64,000 bases of DNA, taken from Streptomyces minutiscleroticus. Its GTDB lineage: Bacteria > Actinomycetota > Actinomycetes > Streptomycetales > Streptomycetaceae. Made by a program: the position numbers and the translations under genes. Under the pieces are notes generated by a model. The model made no database searches. It had not been told where the DNA came from and was given only the letters and a program-made list of their open reading frames with translations. Positions 7,714 to 16,786 of the stretch are shown here, piece after piece; position 1 is the stretch's first letter, and each line of letters opens with the position of its first letter. The stretch covers positions 186,001-250,000 of the forward strand of contig NZ_BMVU01000003.1 of NCBI RefSeq assembly GCF_014650875.1. The letters are read 5' to 3'.

Positions 7714-9090
7714 TCAGCCGCGGTGCGCGGCGATCATGTCCCGGTACCAGCGGTAGCTGTCCTTCGGCGTGCGCTCCTGCGTGCCGTAGTCGACCCGGAC
7801 GATCCCGAACCGCTTGTCGTAGCCGAACGCCCACTCGAAGTTGTCCAGCAGCGACCACACGTAGTAGCCGCGCACGTCCACGCCCGCGTCCATCGCCGCC
7901 CGCAGCGCGGTGAGGTGGTCGCGCAGGTAGGCGACCCGGTCGGGGTCGTGCACCGCCCCGTCGGCGGAGACCGTGTCGTCCTCGGCGGAGCCGTTCTCCG
8001 TGATGTGCACGGGCGGCAGCGCGTCCCCGTACCGCTTCTTCAGCTCGACCAGCAGGTCGGTGAAGGACTCGGGGACCACCGGCCAGTTCATCGCGGTGTG
8101 CCGCACGTCCGGGAGCGCCACCTCCGCGTAGCCGTTGTCGGTGGCCACCCGCCGCGCCGGGTCGGCCTCGCGGTGCGGGGCGTCGGCGACCACGATCGGC
8201 CGGTAGTAGTTGATGCCGAGGAAGTCCAGCGGCTGGGAGATCAGCTCAAGGTCGCCGTCGCGGCGGAAGTCCGCGCCGGTGATCAGCTCGCCCCAGGTCT
8301 CCTCCTCCGTGGCCGGGTAGCGGCCCGCGAGGATCGGCTCGGTCCACACCAGGTTGTGCTGGGTGTCCGCGCGGACCACGGCCGCCAGGTCGGCGGGGGA
8401 GCCGGTGGCGGGCAGGTTGCGGTCCAGGTTGAGCGTGATGCCGACCTCGCGCACCCCGGCCGCCCGCAGCGCCTCGACCGCCAGGCCGTGACCGACCAGC
8501 AGGTGGTGGGCGGCGGCCAGCGCGCCCCGGCCCTCCTGGGCGCCGGGCGCGTGCCGGCCGACGGAGTAGCCGAGGAAGGCGCTGCACCACGGTTCGTTGA
8601 GGGTGATCCAGCGCGGCACCCGGTCGCCGAGGTGTTCGGCGACGACGGCCGTGTACTCGGCGAACCGCTCCGCCGTCGCGCGCACCCGCCAGCCGCCCTC
8701 GTCCTCCAGCGCCTGCGGCAGGTCCCAGTGGTAGAGGGTGGCGGCCGGCTCGATGCCCGCCGCGAGCAGCTCGTCGACGAGCCGGGAGTAGAAGTCCAGC
8801 CCCTTGGGGTTCACCGGGCCGCCGCCGGGCACGATGCGCGGCCAGGCGATCGAGAAGCGGTAGGAGTCCACGCCCAGGTCGCGCAGGAGCGCCACGTCCT
8901 CGGGGTAGCGGTGGTAGTGGTCGCAGGCCACGTCACCGGTGTCGCCGTTGGCCGTCCTGCCTGGGGTGCGGCTGTAGGTGTCCCAGATCGACGGGGAGCG
9001 GCCGTCCTCGCGCGCCGCGCCCTCGATCTGGTACGAGGCGGTGGCGGCGCCGAAGACGAAGCCGGGCGGGAAGCCGGGGAAGTCAGTCAT
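7714..9090 (-). CDS. GH1 beta-glucosidase-type glycoside hydrolase
   Basis: The 458-residue protein is full length for GH1. It keeps the N-terminal signature FVFGAATASYQIEGA, the acid/base Glu166 in TLNEPW, and the nucleophile Glu365 in ITENGSA. These retaining cytoplasmic enzymes split beta-glucosides, cellobiose and related disaccharides. No signal peptide is seen, which fits hydrolysis of sugars after import. It is the last gene of a leftward unit behind two sugar permeases and a binding lipoprotein, 32 bp after the inner permease. An upstream in-frame ATG at 9105 is possible, but 9090 matches the usual family start. Confidence 0.93.
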   Translation of the reverse strand: MTDFPGFPPGFVFGAATASYQIEGAAREDGRSPSIWDTYSRTPGRTANGDTGDVACDHYHRYPEDVALLRDLGVDSYRFSIAWPRIVPGGGPVNPKGLDFYSRLVDELLAAGIEPAATLYHWDLPQALEDEGGWRVRATAERFAEYTAVVAEHLGDRVPRWITLNEPWCSAFLGYSVGRHAPGAQEGRGALAAAHHLLVGHGLAVEALRAAGVREVGITLNLDRNLPATGSPADLAAVVRADTQHNLVWTEPILAGRYPATEEETWGELITGADFRRDGDLELISQPLDFLGINYYRPIVVADAPHREADPARRVATDNGYAEVALPDVRHTAMNWPVVPESFTDLLVELKKRYGDALPPVHITENGSAEDDTVSADGAVHDPDRVAYLRDHLTALRAAMDAGVDVRGYYVWSLLDNFEWAFGYDKRFGIVRVDYGTQERTPKDSYRWYRDMIAAHRG

Positions 9091-9122
9091 GCGGGAAGAA
9101 CCCATTTCCTGTGGTGCGGTGG

Positions 9123-9992
9123 TCACTTGACGGACCCGCCGGTGATGCCGGCGGCGATGTACTTCTGGGCGAGCACGAGCAGGATCGCCGCGGGGATCGC
9201 GGACAGCACGGACGCGGCCATCACCGAGCCCCAGTCGCCGACGTGCGCGCCGATGTACTGGTAGATGCCCAGGGTGACCGGCTTGACCTCGTCGGTGGTG
9301 TTCAGGGTGAGCGCGAACATGAAGTCGCTCCAGGAGAACAGGAACGCGAACAGTCCGGAGGTGATCAGGGAGTTGCGGCTCATGGGCAGCACCACCGCGA
9401 CGAACGTCCGCACCGGCCCGGCGCCGTCCATCTGCGCGGCCTCGATCACCTCGCCGGGGATCGACACCATGAAGGAGCGCATCAGCACGATGGAGAACGG
9501 GATGCCGAGCGAGGCGTCCGCCAGCATCAGGCCGAAGTAGGAGTTGACCAGGCCCAGGTCGACGTAGGAGTTGTACAGCGCGTTGGCGATGACGATGCCC
9601 GGCACCATCTGGGTGATCAGCGTGCCGAACACGATGGTCTTCGAGCCGCGCAGTCCGAACCGCGCCAGCCCGTAGGCCGCGGGCGCCGCGATCGCCAGGC
9701 AGATGACGACCGCGCCGAGCGAGACCACCAGCGAGGTCAGCAGGTGGCCGCCCTGGTCGGTGATCGCCTTGGAGAAGCCGGACAGGTCCAGGCTGCCCGG
9801 TACGGGGTCCACCTTGAGCAGGCCGGACTCCGGCTGGAGCGCGGTGTTGAGCATCCAGTACAGCGGGAAGAGCATCACGCACAGGACGATCACACCGGCG
9901 ACGGTGGAGCCCCAGCTGCGCCTGGACCTTCTCTGCCCGCCGCCGGTGGACGGGTGACCGGCGGACGTCTGCGTGGACGTGACAGAGGCCAT
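9123..9992 (-). CDS. CUT1-type sugar ABC transporter permease (MalG-like)
   Basis: The 289-residue membrane protein has six predicted transmembrane segments. It carries a cytoplasmic EAA loop seen as EVIEAAQMDGAGPVRTFVAV (about residues 185-204), ending in the VVLPMSRNSL coupling helix. A hydrophobic first helix follows a short basic N terminus. It is the MalG-type half of a carbohydrate importer and lies 4 bp from the partner permease gene at 9997. No ATPase gene is in this unit. Streptomycete CUT1 importers commonly share the MsiK ATPase encoded elsewhere, so that is the expected partner (family knowledge). Confidence 0.92.
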   Translation of the reverse strand: MASVTSTQTSAGHPSTGGGQRRSRRSWGSTVAGVIVLCVMLFPLYWMLNTALQPESGLLKVDPVPGSLDLSGFSKAITDQGGHLLTSLVVSLGAVVICLAIAAPAAYGLARFGLRGSKTIVFGTLITQMVPGIVIANALYNSYVDLGLVNSYFGLMLADASLGIPFSIVLMRSFMVSIPGEVIEAAQMDGAGPVRTFVAVVLPMSRNSLITSGLFAFLFSWSDFMFALTLNTTDEVKPVTLGIYQYIGAHVGDWGSVMAASVLSAIPAAILLVLAQKYIAAGITGGSVK

Positions 9993-9996
9993 GACG

Positions 9997-10941
9997 TCAC
10001 TTCCCCTCGGTGCGGTTGGCCCGCAGGTAGAACACCGCGAACACCGCGGAGATCAGGATGAGTACGTTGCCGACGACCGCGCCCGCGCCGAAGTCCAGCT
10101 GCACGAAGGAGTTCTGGTAGGTGAGCGTGCCCAGCGTCTGGGTGGAGTCGGCGGGTCCGCCGTCGGTGAGGGCGAGGATCAGGTCGAGGATCTTGACCGT
10201 CGACATGAAGCCGAGGACGAGCACCACCGTGACCACGGGCTTGAGCATGGGCAGGGTGATGGAGCGGAAGGTCCGCCACGCCGAGGCGCCGTCCAGGGAG
10301 GCCGCCTCGTACAGCTCCCTGGGAATCTCCTGCAGGCCGCCGTACAGGATGACCATGTTGAACGGGATGCCGATCCAGATGTTCACCAGGACGACGGAGA
10401 ACAGGGCCATGCCCGGGCTGGTCAGCCACGGGGTGTGGCCGCCGAGGCCGATGGTGTCCAGGAACGAGTTGAGCACGCCCGTGTCCTGGTCGAGGATGCG
10501 GCGCCACACGATGCCGGACACCACCATGGGCACCAGCCAGGGCAGCAGGATCAGCGACCGCAGCACACCGTTCAGCGGGAAGCGCCGGTTGAAGAAGACG
10601 GCGAGCGCCAGACCGATGCAGAACTGGCCGAGCAGCGATCCGGCGGTGAACACCAGGGTGTGCCAGAGCGCCTTGCCGAACAGGGCGTCCTGGAAGACGT
10701 CCGCCCAGTTGTCGCCCCCGTTGAAGGGCGCCTCACCGGTGAAGAACGTCTTCGGTGTGTAGTGCTGGAAGCTCATCACGACGTTGCGGACGAGCGGGTA
10801 GCCGAAGAACAGCAGCATGAAGACGACGGCGGGGGCGACGAACCCCCACTGGGCGATGCCGCGCCGGCGGCGCAGCCGGGCCGGGTCGGGCGCGGCGGGC
10901 TTCCCGGCGGACGCCGGGGCGGTGACGGTCGACGTGGTCAT
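9997..10941 (-). CDS. CUT1-type sugar ABC transporter permease (MalF-like)
   Basis: This 314-residue protein has a cytoplasmic N-terminal tail rich in arginine and six membrane segments, starting with WGFVAPAVVFMLLFFGYPLV. The EAA coupling loop reads ELYEAASLDGASAWRTFRSI, followed by TLPMLKPV. It is the MalF-type partner of the adjacent permease. Start at the ATG at 10941 leaves 5 bp to the upstream lipoprotein gene, so the three transport genes are one transcription unit. Confidence 0.92.
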   Translation of the reverse strand: MTTSTVTAPASAGKPAAPDPARLRRRRGIAQWGFVAPAVVFMLLFFGYPLVRNVVMSFQHYTPKTFFTGEAPFNGGDNWADVFQDALFGKALWHTLVFTAGSLLGQFCIGLALAVFFNRRFPLNGVLRSLILLPWLVPMVVSGIVWRRILDQDTGVLNSFLDTIGLGGHTPWLTSPGMALFSVVLVNIWIGIPFNMVILYGGLQEIPRELYEAASLDGASAWRTFRSITLPMLKPVVTVVLVLGFMSTVKILDLILALTDGGPADSTQTLGTLTYQNSFVQLDFGAGAVVGNVLILISAVFAVFYLRANRTEGK

Positions 10942-10946
10942 GGCGC

Positions 10947-12206
10947 TCAACCTCGGTTCCCGCTCGTGGCCCGCTGCTGGGCGAGCTTCAGGGCGGCCTC
11001 GCTGGACTGGCCGGTCAGGGCGGACTGGAAGGCGCTCTGCAGGGCGAGCGACACGCTCGACCAGCCGGCGCCGAGCTTGGCGGTGCGCGAGCGGGCGGCG
11101 GCCACCTGGTCGGCGAGCGCGTCCAGCTCGGGCACCTTCTCGCGCCACACCGCGGCGGCCTTGGCGTTGGCCGGGACCATCCAGCTGTTGAGCGCGTAGG
11201 TCAGCTGCTCCTTCTGGCTGGACAGGCACGCCACGATCTTGCCTGCCGTCCTCTCCCGCTGCTCGTCATCGGTGTTGGGCACGGTCAGCACGGAGCCGCC
11301 GAGCGGACCCACCGAGTCCTCGCCCGCCTTCGGGACCGGGATCCGGGCGATCTCCCAGTGCAGGGACTTGTCCGTGTTGAGGGTCTCGACCTGCCACGGA
11401 CCGTTGATCATCATGGCCGCGTTGCCCGCCATGAACTGGTCGTTGACGTCCGCCTGCGTCCAGTTCAGCGTCGACTTCGACAGCGAGCCGTCCTTGAGCA
11501 GGCCCTTCCAGTAGTCCAGGGCCTGGGCGACCTCAGGGCTGTCGAGCTTCGTCTCGTCGCCGCCGTTGGACCACATGAACGGTGCGAACTGGAAGACGCC
11601 GTCCTCCGCGCCGCCCGCGCTGAGCGCGATCCCGTACCGCTTGCCCTGGGTGAGCCTCTTCGCGGCGTCGCGCAGCTCGTCCCAGGTGGTGGGGACCTTC
11701 ACGCCCGCCTCGTCGAGGATGTCCTTGTTGTAGAACAGCGCGAGCGTGTTCACGGACCGGGAGGCACCGTAGTAGGTGCCCTTGTACGAGCCGAAGTTGA
11801 CGATGCCCTTCGGGACGTCGTCGGTGCTCAGACCCAGCGACCTGAGGTCGACCAGGCCGCCGGCGTCGGCGAAGGTCGGCATCTCGGAGGCGTCGAACTG
11901 GATGATGTCCGGCAGCGACTTCGACGACGCCATGCGCAGCGCCTTCGTCATCACCTGCGCCGCGGGAACGCTCTGCTGCTCGACGGTGACGCCCAGCCGC
12001 TTGCTGCAGCGGGCCATCGCCTCGGCGTCCCAGCGGTGGTAGGACTCGTCGGTGGAGGAGTTCATCACGGTGTACACGTCGGGGTCGCGCTGCTGGCCGC
12101 AGCCGGTCAGTGCCGTCCCGGCGAGCAGGACGCCGACGGCGGCGAGCGGGACGACGGCCCTGCGCGAGCGCCCGCGGCGCGCGGCGGCCGGAGGATGTGC
12201 TGTCAC
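10947..12206 (-). CDS. Extracellular sugar-binding lipoprotein of CUT1 ABC importer
   Basis: The GTG at 12206 follows AAGGGCATCCACC and gives 419 residues. A basic n-region (RRGRSRR) and hydrophobic stretch lead to the lipobox LTGC near residue 36, so the mature protein is lipid-anchored outside the membrane. The body matches family 1 solute-binding proteins, for example DIIQFDASEMPTFADAG, GIALSAGG and AMMINGPW. It delivers an oligosaccharide to the two permeases downstream. Its substrate is inferred from the GH1 and GH31 neighbours and is likely a small beta-glucoside or xyloside. Confidence 0.92.
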   Translation of the reverse strand: MTAHPPAAARRGRSRRAVVPLAAVGVLLAGTALTGCGQQRDPDVYTVMNSSTDESYHRWDAEAMARCSKRLGVTVEQQSVPAAQVMTKALRMASSKSLPDIIQFDASEMPTFADAGGLVDLRSLGLSTDDVPKGIVNFGSYKGTYYGASRSVNTLALFYNKDILDEAGVKVPTTWDELRDAAKRLTQGKRYGIALSAGGAEDGVFQFAPFMWSNGGDETKLDSPEVAQALDYWKGLLKDGSLSKSTLNWTQADVNDQFMAGNAAMMINGPWQVETLNTDKSLHWEIARIPVPKAGEDSVGPLGGSVLTVPNTDDEQRERTAGKIVACLSSQKEQLTYALNSWMVPANAKAAAVWREKVPELDALADQVAAARSRTAKLGAGWSSVSLALQSAFQSALTGQSSEAALKLAQQRATSGNRG

Positions 12207-12315
12207 GGTGGATGCCCTTGGGTGCGAGGGGGTGCCGGCCCGCCCGCGCGACCACGGCGTCACGCGGGGGCGAAGAGGAGGGTTCGCGGGCACCGGCCGA
12301 CCCGCGAGACAAGGG

Positions 12316-12642
12316 TCAGCGAACGCCGGGGAGGTGGTCCGCGGCGAGCCGGCCGAGGTGTCCGGAGGCCGTGCCGCGGGCGGCGCCGGGCTCCGGGCCG
12401 AAGGTCGCCTGCGCCACGGGGCCGGCCGGTGCGCCGGACAGGCCGTCGCGGCCGGAGGCGCCGAACGGGACCGGGCCGTCGTGGAACGTCCCCCCGTGCG
12501 CGCCCGGCTCCGACAGGCGCGTGACCGGCCCGGCCGGGTCCGGCCGGGTGGCGTCACCGAACAGGTCCCTGCCCCGTCGGCCCACGGTCCACAGACCGGG
12601 CGTGAACCTGTCCTCGGGGACGGGGTTGAAGCGCTTCGACAT
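12316..12642 (-). pseudogene. xylA: Internally deleted xylose isomerase (xylA) remnant
   Basis: This 108-codon frame starts like streptomycete xylose isomerase: [23 protein letters not shown], then [10 protein letters not shown] and PFGAS. It ends like the same enzyme: AARG, then [10 protein letters not shown]. Roughly 290 central residues, including the metal-binding barrel, are missing. Conserved residues around the retained His (TFHDDD in the family) have changed to TFHDG. The frame stays open, so the deletion is in frame or the gap was secondarily tolerated. It sits at the head of the sugar import unit, where an intact gene would receive the same promoter. It is very unlikely to be an active isomerase. 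Confidence 0.8.
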
Positions 12643-12859
12643 CGTGCGGCCCTTGCTGTCCTACCGCCGACTTCCGCGTCGACGGGTTTGTTTCGTGAGA
12701 TGACTAATACGGCACGCAGACGCTCCAGCGCTAGCCCCCAAGGGGTCACGTCTCGGTATTCCTGTCCGTGAGGACACTGTTCTCTTCGGTAATAACCCCA
12801 GTTCAGCGGTTACGAACCTGGCTCGGAGCCCTGCCGCTGCGGATTTGTTGTGTGTACGA

Positions 12860-12873
12860 TCAAAACGCTTTCG
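12860..12873. promoter_or_regulatory. cre/LacI-like operator upstream of the GH31 gene
   Basis: TCAAAACGCTTTCG matches the Gram-positive cre/LacI consensus TGWAANCGNTNWCA at all but two symmetric positions. It lies about 50 bp before the GH31 start and could hold the promoter under repression. A second AT-richer stretch at about 12685-12711 on the xylA side (TTTGTTT, later ACTAAT) loosely resembles XylR half sites. Both assignments are inferences. Confidence 0.45.
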
Positions 12874-12921
12874 GGACACCCGCGTTCCCATCCGACCGCC
12901 TCGCCCCACCCAAGGAAGATC

Positions 12922-15192
12922 ATGAAGTTCACCGACGGCTTCTGGCTCATCCGCGAGGGCGTGGACATCGCATACGCCACCGACGTACGCGATGTCCGCA
13001 CCCAATCGAAGCGCTTCACCGCCCATGCCGCCGTGAAGAAGGTGACGCGCAGGGGCGACACGCTCAACGCGCCGCTGCTCACGGTCGACTGCTTCTCACC
13101 GGCCGAGGGCGTCATCGGCGTCCGCGTCACCCACCACGGGGGCAAGCGGCGACCGGGCCCCGACTTCGCCCTGCCGGGCGCGGTGGACGACGCCGGCGAG
13201 GTGCGGCAGGACGGCACCGTCACCGAACTGGCCAGCGGCCCGCTCACCCTGCGCCTGGACCGGTCCGGCCCCTGGACCCTGAGTTTCCACGGTGCGGACG
13301 GGCGCGAGCTGACCAGGGCGAACGCCAAGAGCACCGCCTTCGCCACCACCGGCGACGGAGCCCACCACATGCTCACCCGGCTCGGCCTCGGCGTCGGCGA
13401 GCACATCTACGGCCTCGGCGAGCGCTTCACACCGTTCGTCAAGAACGGCCAGGTCGTCGACGTCTGGCAGGCCGACGGCGGCACCAGCAGCGAGCAGGCC
13501 TACAAGAACGTCCCGTTCTACCTCTCCTCGCGCGGCTACGGCGTCTTCGTCAACCACCCCGGCGCCGTCTCCTTCGAGGTCGGCTCCGAGTCGGTCGGTC
13601 AGGTGCAGTTCAGCGTCGAGGACCAGACGCTGGAGTACTTCGTCGTCGCCGGCCCCACCCCGAAGGACGTCCTGTCCCGCTACACGGCCCTCACCGGCCG
13701 CCCGGCCCTGCCCCCGGCCTGGTCCTTCGGCCTGTGGCTCACCACGTCGTTCACCACCTCCTACGACGAGGGGACGGTGATGTCGTTCGTCGACGGCATG
13801 GCCGAGCGCGGCATCCCGCTGTCCGTCTTCCACTTCGACTGCTTCTGGATGCGCGAGTACCAGTGGTGCGACTTCGAGTGGGACCCCGACGTCTTCCCCG
13901 ACCCCGAGGGCATGCTCGCCCGCCTGAAGGAGAAGGGCCTGCGGATCAGCGCCTGGATCAACCCCTACATCGCCCAGAAGTCCCCGCTGTTCGACGAGGC
14001 CGCCGCCCTCGGGCACCTGGTGCGCAGGCCGGACGGCGACGTGTGGCAGTGGGACCTGTGGCAGGCCGGCATGGGCCTGGTCGACTTCACCAGCCCCGAG
14101 GCCCGCGCCTGGTTCCAGGGCAAGCTCAAGCCGCTGCTCGACCAGGGCGTCGACACCTTCAAGACCGACTTCGGCGAGCGCATCCCCACCGACGTGGTCT
14201 GGCACGACGGCTCCGACCCCGAGCGGATGCACAACTACTACACCCACCTGTACAACCGGACCGTCTTCGAGCTCCTGGAGAAGGAGCGCGGGCAGGGCGA
14301 GGCCGTGCTCTTCGCCCGCTCCGCGACCGCGGGCGGCCAGCAGTACCCGGTGCACTGGGGCGGCGACTGCTGGTCGTCCTTCGAGGCCATGTCCGAGTCG
14401 CTGCGGGGCGGCCTGTCCCTGTCGCTGAGCGGCTTCGGCTTCTGGAGCCACGACATCGGAGGCTTCGAGGGCACGCCCGACCCGGCCGTCTTCAAGCGGT
14501 GGCTGGCCTTCGGCCTGCTCTCCTCGCACAGCCGCCTGCACGGTTCGTCGTCGTACCGGGTGCCGTGGGAGTTCGGCGAGGAGGCGGTCGAGGTCGCCCG
14601 CGCGTTCACCCTGCTCAAGCACCGGCTGATGCCCTACCTCTACGCCGCCGCCGCCGAGGCCCACCGTACCGGCGTGCCGGTGATGCGGCCGATGGTCCTG
14701 GAGTTCCCCGGGGACCCGGCGTGCCGCCCGCTGGACCGCCAGTACATGCTCGGTCCGGACCTGCTCGTCGCCCCGGTGTTCACCGAGGACGGCGAGGTGG
14801 AGGTCTACCTGCCCGAGGGCACCTGGACCCACCTGCTGAGCGGCGAGCGCGTCACCGGCCCCGCCTGGCGCACCGAACGGCACGGCTTCGACAGCCTGCC
14901 GCTGTACGTCCGCGAGGGCGCCGTGCTGCCGCTGGCCGCCGACGACTCCCGCCCCGACGGCGACTGGCTGGACACCCCCACCCTGCTGGTCCACCCCTCG
15001 TCCTCGTCCGCGTACGCCGCCGAGGTCACCGTGCCCGACCCGACGGGCGCGCCGGCCGCCACGTTCCGCGTGCGGCGCGACGGCGACCTGCTGCGGGTCA
15101 CCGCGGAGGGCGCCGACCGGCCGTTCGCGGTCCGTGTCGCCGGCGGGGCGAGCGCCGAGGGCACCGGCGAGGTCACGGTGCCGCTCGGCTGA
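12922..15192 (+). CDS. yicI: GH31 alpha-xylosidase (YicI type)
   Basis: AAGGAAGATC precedes the ATG at 12922, giving 756 residues. The nucleophile lies in DTFKTDFGER at Asp416 and the acid/base in HWGGDCWSS at Asp482. These are the same residue numbers as in E. coli YicI, so the alignment is nearly gap-free. GH31 alpha-xylosidases remove alpha-1,6-linked xylose from isoprimeverose and other xyloglucan fragments in the cytoplasm, and no signal peptide is present. It is divergent from the sugar importer and GH1 gene, which together suggest a xyloglucan-oligosaccharide route. The broken xylA means xylose would need an isomerase from another locus. Confidence 0.93.
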   Translation: MKFTDGFWLIREGVDIAYATDVRDVRTQSKRFTAHAAVKKVTRRGDTLNAPLLTVDCFSPAEGVIGVRVTHHGGKRRPGPDFALPGAVDDAGEVRQDGTVTELASGPLTLRLDRSGPWTLSFHGADGRELTRANAKSTAFATTGDGAHHMLTRLGLGVGEHIYGLGERFTPFVKNGQVVDVWQADGGTSSEQAYKNVPFYLSSRGYGVFVNHPGAVSFEVGSESVGQVQFSVEDQTLEYFVVAGPTPKDVLSRYTALTGRPALPPAWSFGLWLTTSFTTSYDEGTVMSFVDGMAERGIPLSVFHFDCFWMREYQWCDFEWDPDVFPDPEGMLARLKEKGLRISAWINPYIAQKSPLFDEAAALGHLVRRPDGDVWQWDLWQAGMGLVDFTSPEARAWFQGKLKPLLDQGVDTFKTDFGERIPTDVVWHDGSDPERMHNYYTHLYNRTVFELLEKERGQGEAVLFARSATAGGQQYPVHWGGDCWSSFEAMSESLRGGLSLSLSGFGFWSHDIGGFEGTPDPAVFKRWLAFGLLSSHSRLHGSSSYRVPWEFGEEAVEVARAFTLLKHRLMPYLYAAAAEAHRTGVPVMRPMVLEFPGDPACRPLDRQYMLGPDLLVAPVFTEDGEVEVYLPEGTWTHLLSGERVTGPAWRTERHGFDSLPLYVREGAVLPLAADDSRPDGDWLDTPTLLVHPSSSSAYAAEVTVPDPTGAPAATFRVRRDGDLLRVTAEGADRPFAVRVAGGASAEGTGEVTVPLG

Positions 15193-15201
15193 GTGCACCT
15201 C

Positions 15202-15236
15202 CCAGGGCTCCGGAGGACCGTCCTCCGGGGCCCTGG
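15202..15236 (+). terminator. Hairpin terminator after GH31 gene
   Basis: A 17-bp stem, CCAGGGC-T-CCGGAGGAC at 15202-15218 with its complement at 15220-15236, contains a single T:G pair and almost no loop. It starts 10 bp after the stop codon. Confidence 0.75.
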
Positions 15237-15268
15237 ACCGGCCGTGCCGCGCCGGGCGAGGACCTGCC

Positions 15269-15308
15269 GGTGACCCGGTGACCCGGTGACCCGGTGACCC
15301 GGTGACCC
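15269..15308. repeat. Five tandem copies of the octamer GGTGACCC
   Basis: Five exact 8-bp units are followed by a degenerate sixth. They lie between a terminator and the protease gene, with no coding role. Slippage-prone repeats of this size often vary in copy number between strains. Confidence 0.9.
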
Positions 15309-15500
15309 GGGTGACTCCGGCGGGCCTCCGCCGTCCGGGCCCCGGCAGGTCCAGGGCGCGCATCCGGCCGCCGAGCGCGGCCGGTGCCGCCGGCACGGCG
15401 GCCGGCCGTGCCGATTGACGGATTGGCGTCCGCCGGACATGGGCAGGGAGCCCAGCAATATGTGACATGAGCGCGCCACCTTCCCCACAGGAGGTCGACC

Positions 15501-16055
15501 ATGCATGCACGCACCACCGCCCGTGCCCTCACCGCCGCCGTCACGGTGGCCCTGGCCCTGGCCGGCGGCCAGGCCCACGCGGCACCCGCGGGCGCCGCGG
15601 ACCAGTCCCTCGCGGCCCGCGTCGTCACCTACGACGCCGGCGCCTCGGCGGAGTTCAAGGCCGCCGTCGACCGGGGTGCGGCGATCTGGAACGAGAGCGT
15701 GGACGGCGTCGAACTGCGCCCGGTCGCCGCCGGGCAGCGCGCCAACATCCGGATCCTGGCCGACAACGGCTGGCCCAGAGCCCTGACCACCTCACTCGGC
15801 AACGGAACCGTCTACATCGGGCGGCAGGCGGTCGACCAGGGCTACAACACGATCCGCATCTCGTCGCACGAACTCGGCCACATCCTGGGCCTGCCGGACC
15901 GCAAGCCCGGGCCCTGCACCAGTCTGATGTCGGGTTCCAGTGCCGGCGTCGCGTGCACGAACCCGTACCCGAACGCGGCCGAGAAGGCGGAGGTCGAGGG
16001 CAACTTCGGCGCCGCGGCCGCCGGCCCGGCGCACCGTGTGCTGACCGTGGACTGA
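15501..16055 (+). CDS. Snapalysin-type secreted zinc metalloprotease (family M7)
   Basis: The start at 15501 is preceded by CACAGGAGG. The 184-residue precursor opens with a Sec signal peptide (MHARTTARALTAAVTVALAL) that ends near AHA-A. The mature part is about the size of snapalysin. It carries the M7 zinc motif HELGHILGLPD, where two His and an Asp bind zinc and Glu is catalytic, plus two cysteine pairs near the C terminus. These small neutral proteases are secreted by streptomycetes. The LysR regulator gene that often flanks snpA is not present here. Confidence 0.93.
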   Translation: MHARTTARALTAAVTVALALAGGQAHAAPAGAADQSLAARVVTYDAGASAEFKAAVDRGAAIWNESVDGVELRPVAAGQRANIRILADNGWPRALTTSLGNGTVYIGRQAVDQGYNTIRISSHELGHILGLPDRKPGPCTSLMSGSSAGVACTNPYPNAAEKAEVEGNFGAAAAGPAHRVLTVD

Positions 16056-16067
16056 CCCGGCCCGCGA

Positions 16068-16096
16068 GTGTGCGGGGACGGCCCGTCCCCGCACAC
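16068..16096. terminator. Shared hairpin between protease and TetR genes
   Basis: A perfect 14-bp inverted repeat, GTGTGCGGGGACGG and its complement, has a 1-nt centre. It lies between converging genes and can end both transcripts. Confidence 0.75.
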
Positions 16097-16145
16097 CCGC
16101 CGCCCACCCTTTCCGGAGCCGCGAGACCGGCCGTGCGTTCTCCGG

Positions 16146-16769
16146 CTAACGCGCCACCGCTCCACGTGACCTGATGAGCTGTGCCATGTGGCGTCCGGCG
16201 GTGAGCAGGGGCTGCTCGCTGCGGTAGACCTGGGAGGTCACCTCGGCGCCCTCCAGGGCCGACAGCACGGTGGACGCCAGCTCCTCGGCGTCCTCGTCGC
16301 CGAAGCCGCCGTCGCGGAACTTGGCGGCCAGCACCTCCTGCCAGTTCCGCAGCGCCGCGAGGCAGGCCTCCTGGATGGGGGAGGTGCGGCCGATGGTCTC
16401 CAGGGCCGTCGCCGTCACCGGGCAGCCGTCGGCCCAGTCCGACGCGCGCAGGGCGGTGGCGAGCAGGCGGGCGCAGTTCTCCACCGCGACGGCCGGGTCG
16501 TCGGAGCCGGCGAGCCCGGTGCCGAGCATGTCGGCGAACTCCCGGTCGCCGTGCTGGATCGCGGCGACGGCCAGCTCCTCCTTGCCCCCGGGGAAGAAGT
16601 GGTAGACGGAGCCGAGCGTCGCCTCCGCCTCCTTGGCGATGAGCTTGATCCCCGTGCCCTCGTACCCCTGCCGCTGGAAGAGGCGCGACGCGGCCCGCAC
16701 CACGCGCTCACGCGTGCCGATTCCGGTCCTCGCAGGCGAAGTGCTCGCGTCCTGTGGCTTGGTTCCCAT
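16146..16769 (-). CDS. TetR/AcrR-family repressor
   Basis: The 207-residue protein has the TetR N-terminal HTH at residues 15-65, with ERVVRAASRLFQRQGYEGTG, then AEATLGSVYHFFPGGKEEL. An all-helical ligand domain follows, of the TetR_C_33/LmrA-YxaF type. It is divergent from the oxidoreductase at 16942. The gap holds two near-identical palindromes centred on AACGATCGTT-like cores, which makes auto-repression and repression of the reductase very likely. The ligand is unknown. Confidence 0.92.
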   Translation of the reverse strand: MGTKPQDASTSPARTGIGTRERVVRAASRLFQRQGYEGTGIKLIAKEAEATLGSVYHFFPGGKEELAVAAIQHGDREFADMLGTGLAGSDDPAVAVENCARLLATALRASDWADGCPVTATALETIGRTSPIQEACLAALRNWQEVLAAKFRDGGFGDEDAEELASTVLSALEGAEVTSQVYRSEQPLLTAGRHMAQLIRSRGAVAR

Positions 16770-16786
16770 GCCCTCAATCTACTTGG

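Noticed and set aside
15269..15308. Octamer repeats as an origin or iteron array
   Set aside because: No replication gene or AT-rich unwinding region is nearby; simple slippage is a better explanation.
13096..15510. An 804-codon open frame antisense to the GH31 gene
   Set aside because: It is a high-GC shadow: the sense frame has full catalytic motifs and the antisense product is low-complexity Val/Gly/Arg sequence.
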